Part shown: positions 22,201 through 32,295 of the stretch, one piece after another
Position numbering within the stretch: the stretch's first letter is position 1
Layout of the letters: each line of letters begins with the position of its first letter
Source: Hydrogenophaga sp.
GTDB lineage: Bacteria; Pseudomonadota; Gammaproteobacteria; Burkholderiales; Burkholderiaceae_C
DNA: 64,000 nt
Assembly (NCBI RefSeq): GCF_018780385.1
Contig: NZ_JADMJO010000018.1
Coordinates: 1-64,000, forward strand
Direction of reading: 5' to 3'
Program-made: the position numbers and the translations under genes
Notes under the pieces: generated by a model
What the model was told of the DNA's origin: nothing
The model's database searches: none
What the model saw: the letters and a program-made list of their open reading frames with translations, nothing else

Positions 22201-23082
22201 TCATTGATCCTTGACGCTCAGGCACTTTGGCGGTTCGGCCAGCGCAAAGCCATTGAAGGGTTTGGATCGATCATGAGCCTGCAATTTCCAGGTCGGTCGG
22301 GCATTGGGCACGCCACCATCGACCCGAATGCAAGAACCCGTGATGAAAGCCGCCGCCTCGCACAGCAAAAACACAATCGCCGCCGAAATCTCGGCCTCGG
22401 TGCCATAGCGTTGCAGCGGCACCTTGGTCTTCAGGCTGCGCAGTTCGGCCTGCATCTCGGGGCTGTAGGTATCAAAGCCGCTGCTGGCAATCCAGCCCGG
22501 TGCCACGGCGTTGACACGCACGCCGGCGCAGGCCCATTCGCAAGCCGCCGTCTCGGTGAACGACAGCATGCCGGCACGCGCCGCACCGCTGTGCGCCATG
22601 GTCGGCATGCCGCCCCAGATGTCGGCGATGATGTTGACAATGGCGCCGCCATGGAACTCCATGGACTGGTTGAAGGCTTCGCGCGCCACCAGGAAGCCGC
22701 CGGTGAGGTTGCTGCGCACCACCGCATCCCAGCCCTTCAGGCTGATGTCCTTGACCGGCTGCGGGTACTGGCCACCCGCGTTGTTGACGAGACCATCGAT
22801 CTTGCCGTGCTGTGCGATCACGTCGGCGATCATGGCCTTGACGCCCGCCTCGTCGCGAATGTCGCAAGCGTGGATACTGGCCCGGCCGCCGGCCTGCGTG
22901 ATTTCAGCTTGCACAGCTTCCAGCTTCTCGACGCGGCGACCGACAAGCGCGACGCTGGCCCCTAGGTTGGCCAGTTCGTGCGCGGTGCAGCGGCCAATGC
23001 CACTGCCACCACCGGTGACGATAACGGTTTGACCAACAAACAGGCCAGGGCGGAACACGGAACGGTAGGTAGATTGAGACAT
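22201..23082 (-). CDS. SDR similar to peroxisomal trans-2-enoyl-CoA reductase
   Basis: A 293-residue short-chain reductase with VTGGGSGIGRCTA near residue 23 and NNAGG near 101. The catalytic segment reads AHSGAARAGM, which matches the variant signature of trans-2-enoyl-CoA/2,4-dienoyl-CoA reductases (PECR type), where YxxxK is not kept. The C-terminus FITGSCIRVDGG is standard. I start at ATG 23082 because the AAGGA box is about 10 bases upstream; an ATG at 23091 is too close to it. It could reduce an enoyl-CoA double bond in an unsaturated side chain. Confidence 0.82.
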   Translation of the reverse strand: MSQSTYRSVFRPGLFVGQTVIVTGGGSGIGRCTAHELANLGASVALVGRRVEKLEAVQAEITQAGGRASIHACDIRDEAGVKAMIADVIAQHGKIDGLVNNAGGQYPQPVKDISLKGWDAVVRSNLTGGFLVAREAFNQSMEFHGGAIVNIIADIWGGMPTMAHSGAARAGMLSFTETAACEWACAGVRVNAVAPGWIASSGFDTYSPEMQAELRSLKTKVPLQRYGTEAEISAAIVFLLCEAAAFITGSCIRVDGGVPNARPTWKLQAHDRSKPFNGFALAEPPKCLSVKDQ

Positions 23083-23106
23083 GATGGACATTTCCTTTCT
23101 GCACCC

Positions 23107-23541
23107 TCAGGCTCGCAGCATGAAATTGCCGTGGCCAAGGGCGATGGGCTTATCGGGGCTGGATTGCCATGCCTGGATGCGCAGGTTCGCCACACGCTGG
23201 CCCAGCTTGACCATCACGACGTTGGCATAGGTGTCCTGCGGACGGCCCGAGCGCAGGTAATCAATGTTGAAATCGATGGTCTTGGGCAAGTCCCGGCTGT
23301 CCATGTGCCACAGCAGGTAGAACAATCCGGCGCATTCCAGAAACCCTCCGGTGGCACCGCCATGCAGAGCCGGCAGCATGGGGTTGCCTATCAGTTTTTC
23401 CTGGAAAGGCAAGACGCAGGTGAACTCCTCGCCCTTGACATCAATGCGCAGGTCCAGAAAACGCGCAAAGGGCACCGCCTGGATCACTTCGCTCCAGTCA
23501 CCCTGGGCGCGCGCATGGTCAATTTGTTCGGTCCATTTCAT
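23107..23541 (-). CDS. Hot-dog thioesterase (PaaI-like)
   Basis: A 144-residue hot-dog-fold protein of the PaaI/YbgC type. The motif LHGGATGGFLE carries the HGG-x6-E/D pattern used for thioester hydrolysis. The start at MKWTEQIDH overlaps the stop of the next upstream gene by 4 bases, and the frame further upstream is non-coding in appearance. It is adjacent to a second, related thioesterase gene, so the two may act as a pair or as a heteromer. Probable role: releasing CoA from dead-end intermediates. Confidence 0.85.
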   Translation of the reverse strand: MKWTEQIDHARAQGDWSEVIQAVPFARFLDLRIDVKGEEFTCVLPFQEKLIGNPMLPALHGGATGGFLECAGLFYLLWHMDSRDLPKTIDFNIDYLRSGRPQDTYANVVMVKLGQRVANLRIQAWQSSPDKPIALGHGNFMLRA

Positions 23542-24014
23542 CGTGGCACATCCTCGTTGCGCAATACCGGTCGCCCGGAAGTAAACATGTAAATGCCGAC
23601 TGCGGTGGCTATTGGGTCGTCCAACGTGTCGTGGTAAGCGGCGCCACGGACGAACGCCAGTTCTGCAGTCAACTTGTAGCAAACGGCTCCCCCCAGAATC
23701 GCCCGCCCGGGCGTCGCGGGCTTGAGGTAGTCGATGCGCAAGTCCAGCGTGGCCATCGGCCGTATCTCCGGCAGCTTGACGAAAATCGCGAATCCGAGCG
23801 CGGCGTCGAGCAGCGCAGTGATGACTCCGCCATGCAAAACCCTGGTCTGCGGATCGCCCACCAGTGCTTCCTGGTACTCGACTTTGAGCACGCACCAGTC
23901 GGTGTGCACCGCGTGCGGCAGGAAGCCCAGTTCGCGGTTATACGGCGACACATGGGCGAACTTTTGCCATCGCTTGGCGATTTCTTCTTCTTTGATGATG
24001 TGTGTTTCTGTCAT
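23538..24014 (-). CDS. Hot-dog thioesterase (PaaI-like)
   Basis: A 158-residue hot-dog thioesterase with VLHGGVITALLDAALG, the PaaI catalytic pattern (HGG and Asp). It overlaps both neighbours by 4 bases (23541/23538 and 24014/24011), which indicates tight translational coupling in this operon. It shares family and layout with the gene at 23107, suggesting a tandem duplication followed by divergence. Confidence 0.86.
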   Translation of the reverse strand: MTETHIIKEEEIAKRWQKFAHVSPYNRELGFLPHAVHTDWCVLKVEYQEALVGDPQTRVLHGGVITALLDAALGFAIFVKLPEIRPMATLDLRIDYLKPATPGRAILGGAVCYKLTAELAFVRGAAYHDTLDDPIATAVGIYMFTSGRPVLRNEDVPR

Positions 24015-25078
24015 CTCGACATGTCTCCAGACAAGGTGAGGGTGGGCTCTTCGCTGGCCGCCGTCACCGGATACCAGCGGGTCGCGGCTGGCGTTTCTTC
24101 ATGGCGCACATGGCCGGCACGCTGCAGCCACAGCAGGTGCGCCAGGGTTTCGCCCATGGCCAGGTAAGCATGCAGCGGGTCGCTCTGCGCGCCATAAACG
24201 GCGTAGCCGAGTTCGGTGGCATTCATGCCCCCCTCGCCCAGACGCGCCAAGAACTTGCGCAGTGCCCTCTGGTGGTGCGCCACCAGTCCATGCGCGCGCT
24301 CGACCCCGGCGTGGTAGACGCCGTGGTGGGCTGGCAAGACGTACTCGATGTCCAGTCCCGCAATGGTGCGCAGGCTATCCAGGTAACGTGGCAGCGGATC
24401 GGTTTCGCCATAGGGCCAGACACCAATGTTGGGTGTGATGCGCTCGAGCAACTGGTCGCCCGTGAGCAGCAATTTCAGCTTGGGCTCGTACAAGCAGATT
24501 TGGGCAATGCTGTGTCCACCAAGCACCAGCACGTCGAAAGCATGATCGCCGATGTGCAAGGTCTGGCCGGCTTCGAGCGGCTCGACGCGAGTCGGCACGG
24601 CACAGGCCATATTGCTTTGCAACACCCCGCCCACCACCTGATGCGCATCTTCCGGCGCCACCCCATGGCGGCACATGAAGTCGATACAGTAAGCGCGGTC
24701 ATCGATGCTGACCACGTGCGTCTGCCGCGCCACCGCCACCTCCTCCTCGCGCATCAGGATCGGAGCCCCGGTGCGCTCGTGCAGCCACACCGCCAGCCCG
24801 AGGTGGTCGGGGTGGTGGTGCGAGACGATGATGCGCGTCAAGCCAGCCGCCAGCGGGCCTTCCAATGCGCGCAGCCACAAGGCCCGCGCCGCCTCGCAAT
24901 CGGCACCCGTGTCGAATAGGCACCAACCCTCGCTGTCGCGAATCAGGTAGATGTTGACGTGGTCGATGCCATAGTCCACCGGCAGCGTGAACATCAGGAT
25001 GCCGGGCAGGACCTCCTTCAGAGGCAGCTCGACCAACCCGTCAATGACTGAAGTAGCTCGAGAGGTGCTCATGTTCAC
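24011..25078 (-). CDS. Metallo-beta-lactamase-fold hydrolase
   Basis: A 355-residue MBL-fold protein. The metal motif SHHHPDHLG is near residue 86, followed by GGHSIAQI near 187, GDQLL near 207 and an AHHGVYH motif near 252; these provide the usual two-metal ligands. The start is probably the GTG at 25078, which overlaps the preceding stop as GTGA; an ATG at 25072 is an alternative. Members in acyl-CoA operons hydrolyse lactones or thioesters. The precise reaction is unknown. Confidence 0.85.
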   Translation of the reverse strand: MNMSTSRATSVIDGLVELPLKEVLPGILMFTLPVDYGIDHVNIYLIRDSEGWCLFDTGADCEAARALWLRALEGPLAAGLTRIIVSHHHPDHLGLAVWLHERTGAPILMREEEVAVARQTHVVSIDDRAYCIDFMCRHGVAPEDAHQVVGGVLQSNMACAVPTRVEPLEAGQTLHIGDHAFDVLVLGGHSIAQICLYEPKLKLLLTGDQLLERITPNIGVWPYGETDPLPRYLDSLRTIAGLDIEYVLPAHHGVYHAGVERAHGLVAHHQRALRKFLARLGEGGMNATELGYAVYGAQSDPLHAYLAMGETLAHLLWLQRAGHVRHEETPAATRWYPVTAASEEPTLTLSGDMSR

Positions 25079-26216
25079 AACCGTTTCGCCACTTCTTCGA
25101 GCATGACCTCGGTGGCACCGCCACCGATAGCTTGGACGCGTGCGTCGCGCACCATACGCTCGATCGCGGCCTCGCGCATGTAGCCGAAGCCGCCGTGGAA
25201 CTGCTGGCAGTCATAGACCACATCGTTGACCAGCTCGCCGCACAGCGCCTTGACCATCGACACCTCCTTGACGCAGTCGCGCCCCTGCGCGTCCAGCCAG
25301 GCCGCGTGGTAAACCAACTGGCGGGCCGCCGCCACCTGCGCTGCCCGCATGGCCATGCGCTGGCGAATCGCCTGCTTGTCCCACAGCGTGGCGCCGAAGG
25401 CCTTGCGCTCGCGCACATAGGCCAGCGTCAGCTCGATCGCGCGTGCGGCCTCGCCCATCACCTGCGCACCTAGCACCATGCGCTCGTTCTGGAAGTTGCG
25501 CATGATCTGGTAGAAGCCCTTGTTCTCTTCGCCCAGCAGGTTGGCGGACGGCACGCGGCAGTCCTCGAACACCAGCTCGGCGGTGTCGCTGCACAGCCAG
25601 CCGCTCTTGTTGAGCGCACGCCCGACCCGAAAACCCGGGGTGCCCTTCTCGACGATGAAGATCGAGATACCGCGCGAACCCTTGGCGCTCGGATCGGTCT
25701 TGGCGGCGACAAAGTACACGTCGCCATGCACGCCGTTGGTGATGAACATCTTGCTTCCGTTGATGACCCAGTGCTCACCGTCGCGCACCGCGCGTGTGCG
25801 GATGCCGGCCACGTCGGAGCCGGCATCGGGCTCGGTGACCGCCACAGCGCAGATCTTCTCGCCACCGATGATGGGCGGCAGGTAGCGTGCGAGCTGCTCT
25901 GGCGTGCCAAAGTTGGCCAGGTGCGGCGAGGCCATGTCGGTGTGCACCATCACCGTCACGGCGAAGCCGCCGTAAGTGGAACGGCCGAGTTCTTCGGCCA
26001 GGATGGCGCTGTACACGGTGTCGAGTTTCGAGCCGCCGTACTTTTCGTCGTAGCGTATGCCCAGATAGCCCAGTTCGCCCATCTTGCGCAGCAGCGCGCG
26101 CGGCACCATGCCCTGATCTTCCCAGAGCGCGGCGTGCGGCACTACTTCCTGCTCGACAAAGCGGCGCAGGTTGTCCCGGAACTGCCGGTGTTGCTCGTCA
26201 AAATAAATCGGCTCGT

Positions 26217-26220
<4 letters not shown>
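25075..26220 (-). CDS. Isovaleryl/citronellyl-type acyl-CoA dehydrogenase (ACAD 2)
   Basis: A 381-residue acyl-CoA dehydrogenase. The FAD loop AVTEPDAGSDVAG and the dimer motif QFHGGFGYMREAAIERMVRD are conserved. The base position near the C-terminus is not Glu (GGGATEV), but a glutamate occurs in NFQNERMVLGAQ, the location of the catalytic base in isovaleryl-CoA dehydrogenase. The enzyme therefore resembles the IVD/citronellyl-CoA (LiuA/AtuD) group, which acts on 3-methyl-branched acyl-CoAs. It overlaps the biotin carboxylase gene by 4 bases, in keeping with a Liu/Atu-type pathway. Confidence 0.9.
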
Positions 26221-28241
<2,021 letters not shown>

Positions 28242-28266
28242 CAGTCGCACGCCTTCATGCCAACAC

Positions 28267-29064
28267 TCAGACCTGCCGCCACACCGGCAGCCGCTTGCCA
28301 AAAAAGGCTGCAATGCCGTCGCGCCCTTCTTCGGTTTCCCAGGCGTCGGCCAGCTTGTCAGCGGTGTAGATCATGTTGGTGGGCAGATCGTGCGCCTGCA
28401 CATAGGCCACCAGCTTCTTGGTGGCCGCCACCGCGCCGGGCGCGCACTGCAGCAGGTCGGCGAGTTCGCGTTCAATGGCCGCGTCGAGCTGATCGGCCGC
28501 CACCACTTCTGAGAGCAGGCCCAGGCGCTGCGCCTCTGCCGCGCTCATGCGGCGCGCCGTCAGGAAGGTGCGCCGGGCGTTGGCTTCACCCATGCGCGCC
28601 ACAACGTAGGGCGCGATGTTGGCCGGCAGCAGGCCCAGGCGCACCTCGGTCAGCGAGTAGATGCCGGTATCGACCGCGATCGTGATGTCACAGACCGAGA
28701 TCATGCCGACGCCGCCGCCATACGCGGGGCCATTGATGCGGCCAATGACGGGCATAGGCAGCTCGTTCAGGGCGCGCAGCATGAGCGCCAGATCGCCGCT
28801 TTCGCCCACGCGCTCGGTCCGGCTCTTTTTCATGTTGTCCTGCATCCAGCCCAGGTCACCACCGGCGCAAAAGGTCTTGCCGGTGCCGGTGAGCACCACC
28901 GCGCGCACGCCCGGCGCTACGGCCAGCCAATCGACGGCACGGCGCAGCTCGCTGATCAGGGTGGCGTTGAGCGCGTTATGGGTGTCGGGGCGGTTGAGCG
29001 TGAGGCGGGCCACGCCGCGCGCGTCGACGACCAGTTGCAGGGTCTCGTAGGTGGGTGTGTTCAT
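28267..29064 (-). CDS. 3-methylglutaconyl-CoA hydratase-like crotonase (LiuC/AtuE type)
   Basis: A 265-residue crotonase. The oxyanion loop reads GGGVGMISVCD, without the first catalytic Glu of enoyl-CoA hydratase, and the second Glu is kept in SLTEVRLGLLPANI. This combination and the text around it are typical of LiuC-type methylglutaconyl-CoA hydratases. It lies between the carboxyltransferase and biotin carboxylase genes of the first carboxylase, the same association as in liu operons. Probable role: hydration of the carboxylated, 3-substituted glutaconyl-CoA before the lyase step. Confidence 0.87.
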   Translation of the reverse strand: MNTPTYETLQLVVDARGVARLTLNRPDTHNALNATLISELRRAVDWLAVAPGVRAVVLTGTGKTFCAGGDLGWMQDNMKKSRTERVGESGDLALMLRALNELPMPVIGRINGPAYGGGVGMISVCDITIAVDTGIYSLTEVRLGLLPANIAPYVVARMGEANARRTFLTARRMSAAEAQRLGLLSEVVAADQLDAAIERELADLLQCAPGAVAATKKLVAYVQAHDLPTNMIYTADKLADAWETEEGRDGIAAFFGKRLPVWRQV

Positions 29065-29074
29065 AGAGGTTCTC

Positions 29075-30670
29075 TTACATGCGGTAAACAGGGGTTGCCG
29101 TACTCGGCAACGCACGGCGCGCCGCCAGCGCCAGCGCCAGGCCCAGCACGTCGCGCGAGGCCGAGGGTTCGATCAGACCGTCGTCCCACAGCCGGGAGGT
29201 GGCGTAATAGGGATCGCTCTGGCGCGCGTACTGCTCGCGTACCTTGCGTTCGATATCCAGCAGCCGCGCCTCATCAGCCGGGCCGCGCAGGTTGGAACGC
29301 GCCAGCTCGACCATCACGTTGCTGGCAATGTCGGCGCTCATCGTGGCAACTCTGGCACTGGGCCAGGCGAACAGGAATTCGGGCTCAAAGCCGCGGCCGC
29401 ACATGCCGTAGTTGCCGGCGCCATAAGAGCCGCCAACCACCAACGTGAGCTTGGGCACGCGCGCGCAGGCCATGGCATACACCATCTTGGCGCTGTGCTT
29501 GGCAATACCGCCACGCTCGGCCTCGGTGCCAACCATGAAGCCGGGGATGTTCTGCAAAAACAGCAGCGGTACTCCGCGCTGGTTGGCCAGTTCGATGAAA
29601 TGCGCGCCCTTCAGAGCCGACTCGGCCAGCAGCGCGCCGTTGTTGGCGAGGATGGCGACCGGCTGGCCGTGGATCGCGCCAAAGCCGGTCACCAGCGTAT
29701 CTCCCCACAACGGTTTGAACTCGTGGAAAGCGCTGCCGTCGAGCAGCCGCGCAATGATTTCGCGCGCGTCGTAGGGCTGTTTGGGGTCGACCGGTACGAC
29801 GCCATCGAGCTCAATCGGGTCGTAACGTGGTGCGCTGGGCGGCAGCGGCGGCACCATGGGCGGCTCGGGCGGCAGGCTGGCGACGATCTGACGCAGCATG
29901 GCCAGCGCCTGATGCTCGTCCTCGGCCAGGTGGTCGCTGACACCGGAGACACGGCTGTGCATCTCCGCGCCGCCCAGGGTTTCGCCGTCGACCACTTCGT
30001 TGATCGCGATCTTGACGATGGACGGGCCACCCAGATGAATGCGTGCGTTACCGCGCACCATCACCACTTCGTCCGACAGCGCGGGAATGTAGGCGCCGCC
30101 CGCGGTGCAACCGCCGAACACGGCCGAGAGCTGCGGCAGGCCAGCCTGCGACATGCGGCACTGGCGGTGGAAGCTGTTGCCGAAGTGGTCCTTGTCGGGA
30201 AACACGCGGTCCTGCTCCGGCAAAAAGGCGCCGCCGCAATCCACCAGGTACAGGCAGGGCAGGCGCAGGCGCTGGGCAATCTCCTGCGCCCGTATGTGTT
30301 TTTTGACGGTTTCATGGAAGAACGAGCCGCCCTTGACGGTGGCATCGTTGGCAATGAACATGCAGGGCCGCCCGGCCACCATCCCGACGCCGGTGACGAT
30401 GCCCGCACCCGGCACCTCGTTGCCATACTGATCCCAGGCCGCCAGCGGCGAGAGTTCCAGGAAGGCGCTACCGTCATCGACGATGAAGTCGATGCGCTCG
30501 CGCACCAGCAGCTTGCCGCGCTCGCGGTGGCGCTGGATGTGCGCGTCGCGCCCGCCGGTGGCCACCTCGGCCAGGCGTGCGCGCAGAAGAGCGATCTGGC
30601 CCGCGTGGTGTGCAAGGTTGTCGCGGAAGCCCGGACCTTGCACATCGACCAGCGTTTGAATCACGGACAT
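29075..30670 (-). CDS. Acyl-CoA carboxylase carboxyltransferase subunit (1)
   Basis: A 531-residue biotin-dependent carboxyltransferase of the 3-methylcrotonyl-/geranyl-CoA family. Both crotonase-like halves are present, with GGSFFHETVKKHIRAQEIAQ, LVDCGGAFLPEQD, CTAGGAYIPALSDE and the C-half GSYGAGNYGMCGRGFEP. It should pair with the biotin subunit at 26217-28241 to carboxylate the gamma-methyl carbon of a 3-methyl-2-enoyl-CoA. A second paralogue at 34360 shows clear divergence, so the two carboxylases probably differ in substrate chain length. Confidence 0.92.
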   Translation of the reverse strand: MSVIQTLVDVQGPGFRDNLAHHAGQIALLRARLAEVATGGRDAHIQRHRERGKLLVRERIDFIVDDGSAFLELSPLAAWDQYGNEVPGAGIVTGVGMVAGRPCMFIANDATVKGGSFFHETVKKHIRAQEIAQRLRLPCLYLVDCGGAFLPEQDRVFPDKDHFGNSFHRQCRMSQAGLPQLSAVFGGCTAGGAYIPALSDEVVMVRGNARIHLGGPSIVKIAINEVVDGETLGGAEMHSRVSGVSDHLAEDEHQALAMLRQIVASLPPEPPMVPPLPPSAPRYDPIELDGVVPVDPKQPYDAREIIARLLDGSAFHEFKPLWGDTLVTGFGAIHGQPVAILANNGALLAESALKGAHFIELANQRGVPLLFLQNIPGFMVGTEAERGGIAKHSAKMVYAMACARVPKLTLVVGGSYGAGNYGMCGRGFEPEFLFAWPSARVATMSADIASNVMVELARSNLRGPADEARLLDIERKVREQYARQSDPYYATSRLWDDGLIEPSASRDVLGLALALAARRALPSTATPVYRM

Positions 30671-30694
30671 CCTGTTTCGTCCTTTGAAGCGCGG

Positions 30695-31265
30695 TCAGAC
30701 CGCGGCGTAGCCACCATCGACCACCAACTCGGCACCCATGACGGTGGACGACTCATCGGAGGCCCCGGAACAGCACCACCGCCGACACTTCCTGATGCTG
30801 CACCGCCCGCCCAATTGGAGTGGTGCCGAGCAGCGATTTGTGATCGGCCGGATCGCTCAACAAGTCCTTGGTCATCGGCGTCTCGATGGCGCCAAGGTGA
30901 ACCGAATTGACACGAATATTGAAAGGGGCGAGATAGGGCGCGCTGGCCATACTGAACAGCCGTACCTCGCCCTTGGAAGCCCCATAGGCACAGGGTGCGC
31001 CTAACGGCCGTAGATAGACAGGATGTTGATGATCGAGCCACCACCTGCCTGCTTCATCGTCGGCACCCCCGTCCGCGTGCCGAAAAAGGGGTAGCGCACG
31101 TTGACGTTGAACATGCGGTCCCACTCCGCCGCGCTGACGAACGCCCGCCGCGACGGTTTCGCCAATCCCGGCGTTCATGTCCGCGACAGGCAGCTCGCAG
31201 TGGACCTGGCCCATGCCCATCGCACTGCCCGTCACCAGAATGACCTTGTCCTGTACTCGACCAAT
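30695..31265 (-). pseudogene. Degenerate short-chain dehydrogenase (cyclopentanol dehydrogenase-like)
   Basis: Fragments of one SDR lie in different frames: VQDKVILVTGSAMGMGQVHCEL at the start, then a deletion of the section after the cofactor motif, AEWDRMFNVNVRYPF in a second frame, YGASKGEVRLFSMASAPYL back in the first frame, and SSTVMGAELVVDGGY in a third frame before the stop at 30695-30697. The expected initiation codon is ATT (31265-31263), 7 bases behind an AAGGAG box, so the ATG appears to be lost. The gene has an internal deletion, at least two frameshifts and a mutated start. YGASK shows a once-functional dehydrogenase. Confidence 0.85.
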
Positions 31266-31287
31266 GACCTTCTCCTTGTCATGTGAT

Positions 31288-32277
31288 TCAGCGCACCGCC
31301 CCACAAATCTCTTGCATTCGCTGGCCGGCGCGAAATCCCTTGAGCGAGCCGCTGTGCATCACATGGCCCGACAGGGTGCGGCCGATGACGCGTTCGGCCA
31401 GAAGGGACGCCTCGATCAGCGCCTCTAAATCGATGCCGGTCTCGATGCCCAGTTCCTGGCACATGAACACCATGTCTTCGGTGCAGATATTGCCGGCCGC
31501 GCCACCGTGCGTGTGACCCGCGAACGGACAGCCGCCCAGACCGGCGACCGAACTGTCGAACAGCCGCACGCCCATTTGCAAGGCGGCATAAACGTTGGCA
31601 CCGCCGACGCCGCGCGTGTCGTGCAGGTGCAGGCCGATCTGAGCCTCCGGCACGATCGCGCGCACCGCGCCGACGCGGCGCTTGATCTCCTCGGGATTTG
31701 CCCAGCCCATGGTGTCGGCCAAGTAGACCGCCGGCAGCGGCACACGCCGGTCGGCGCAGGCATCGACCAGCCAGCGGACCTGATCGGTGAGGACCGACAG
31801 CGGCACGGCGCCACCGAGATTGCAGCCAAAGGCCGTGATCACGTAGGCCTTTTCCACCGGAATGCCCAGGGCGATGTAGCGGTCCAGCCAGCCGAGCTGG
31901 CGTTCACGCATCTCGGCCACGCTGCAATTGTTGTTGCGCTGCGAAAACGGCTCGGTTGTGTAGAACATCAGCTTGCCGTCCAGATCCACCTGTTCACAGG
32001 CGCGCGCCCGCTCGAAGCCGTTGTCGTTGAGCCAAAGCGCCGTGTAGCGGGTTCCAGGGCGCTTGATGATGGCGGCGAACAATTCGGACGTGTCGGCCAT
32101 CTGCGGCACCGCGCGCGCACTGACAAAGGACGCAACCTGGATCTGCCTCAGACCCGAGAGGCTCAAAGCGTCAATCAGCGCGGCGCGGTCCGCCCGCGGA
32201 TAGGTTTTTGGCTCCATCTGGAAGCCCTCGCGCGGGCCCTCCTCATGGAACTCGACGGAGGCAGGCAAGTTGCTCAT
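31288..32277 (-). CDS. HMG-CoA lyase-like enzyme with variant metal motif
   Basis: A 329-residue TIM-barrel lyase of the DRE-TIM family. The motif GLGGCPFAGHTHGGAAGN contains the catalytic cysteine of HMG-CoA lyases, and HLHDTRG supplies the metal histidines. At the N-terminus the usual GPRDGLQ is GPREGFQ, a Glu in place of the metal-binding Asp. With the carboxylase and LiuC-like genes around it, it likely cleaves a 3-hydroxy-3-alkylglutaryl-CoA to acetyl-CoA and a ketoacid, possibly with a larger substituent than HMG-CoA. It precedes the second biotin carboxylase in map order and follows it in transcription. Confidence 0.88.
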   Translation of the reverse strand: MSNLPASVEFHEEGPREGFQMEPKTYPRADRAALIDALSLSGLRQIQVASFVSARAVPQMADTSELFAAIIKRPGTRYTALWLNDNGFERARACEQVDLDGKLMFYTTEPFSQRNNNCSVAEMRERQLGWLDRYIALGIPVEKAYVITAFGCNLGGAVPLSVLTDQVRWLVDACADRRVPLPAVYLADTMGWANPEEIKRRVGAVRAIVPEAQIGLHLHDTRGVGGANVYAALQMGVRLFDSSVAGLGGCPFAGHTHGGAAGNICTEDMVFMCQELGIETGIDLEALIEASLLAERVIGRTLSGHVMHSGSLKGFRAGQRMQEICGAVR

Positions 32278-32295
32278 CGCTTGTACCTCCTTCGA

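Noticed and set aside
29051-30910. Plus-strand 619-codon frame opposite the carboxyltransferase gene
   Set aside because: Antisense to a gene with full carboxyltransferase motifs; low-complexity composition and no recognisable domain.
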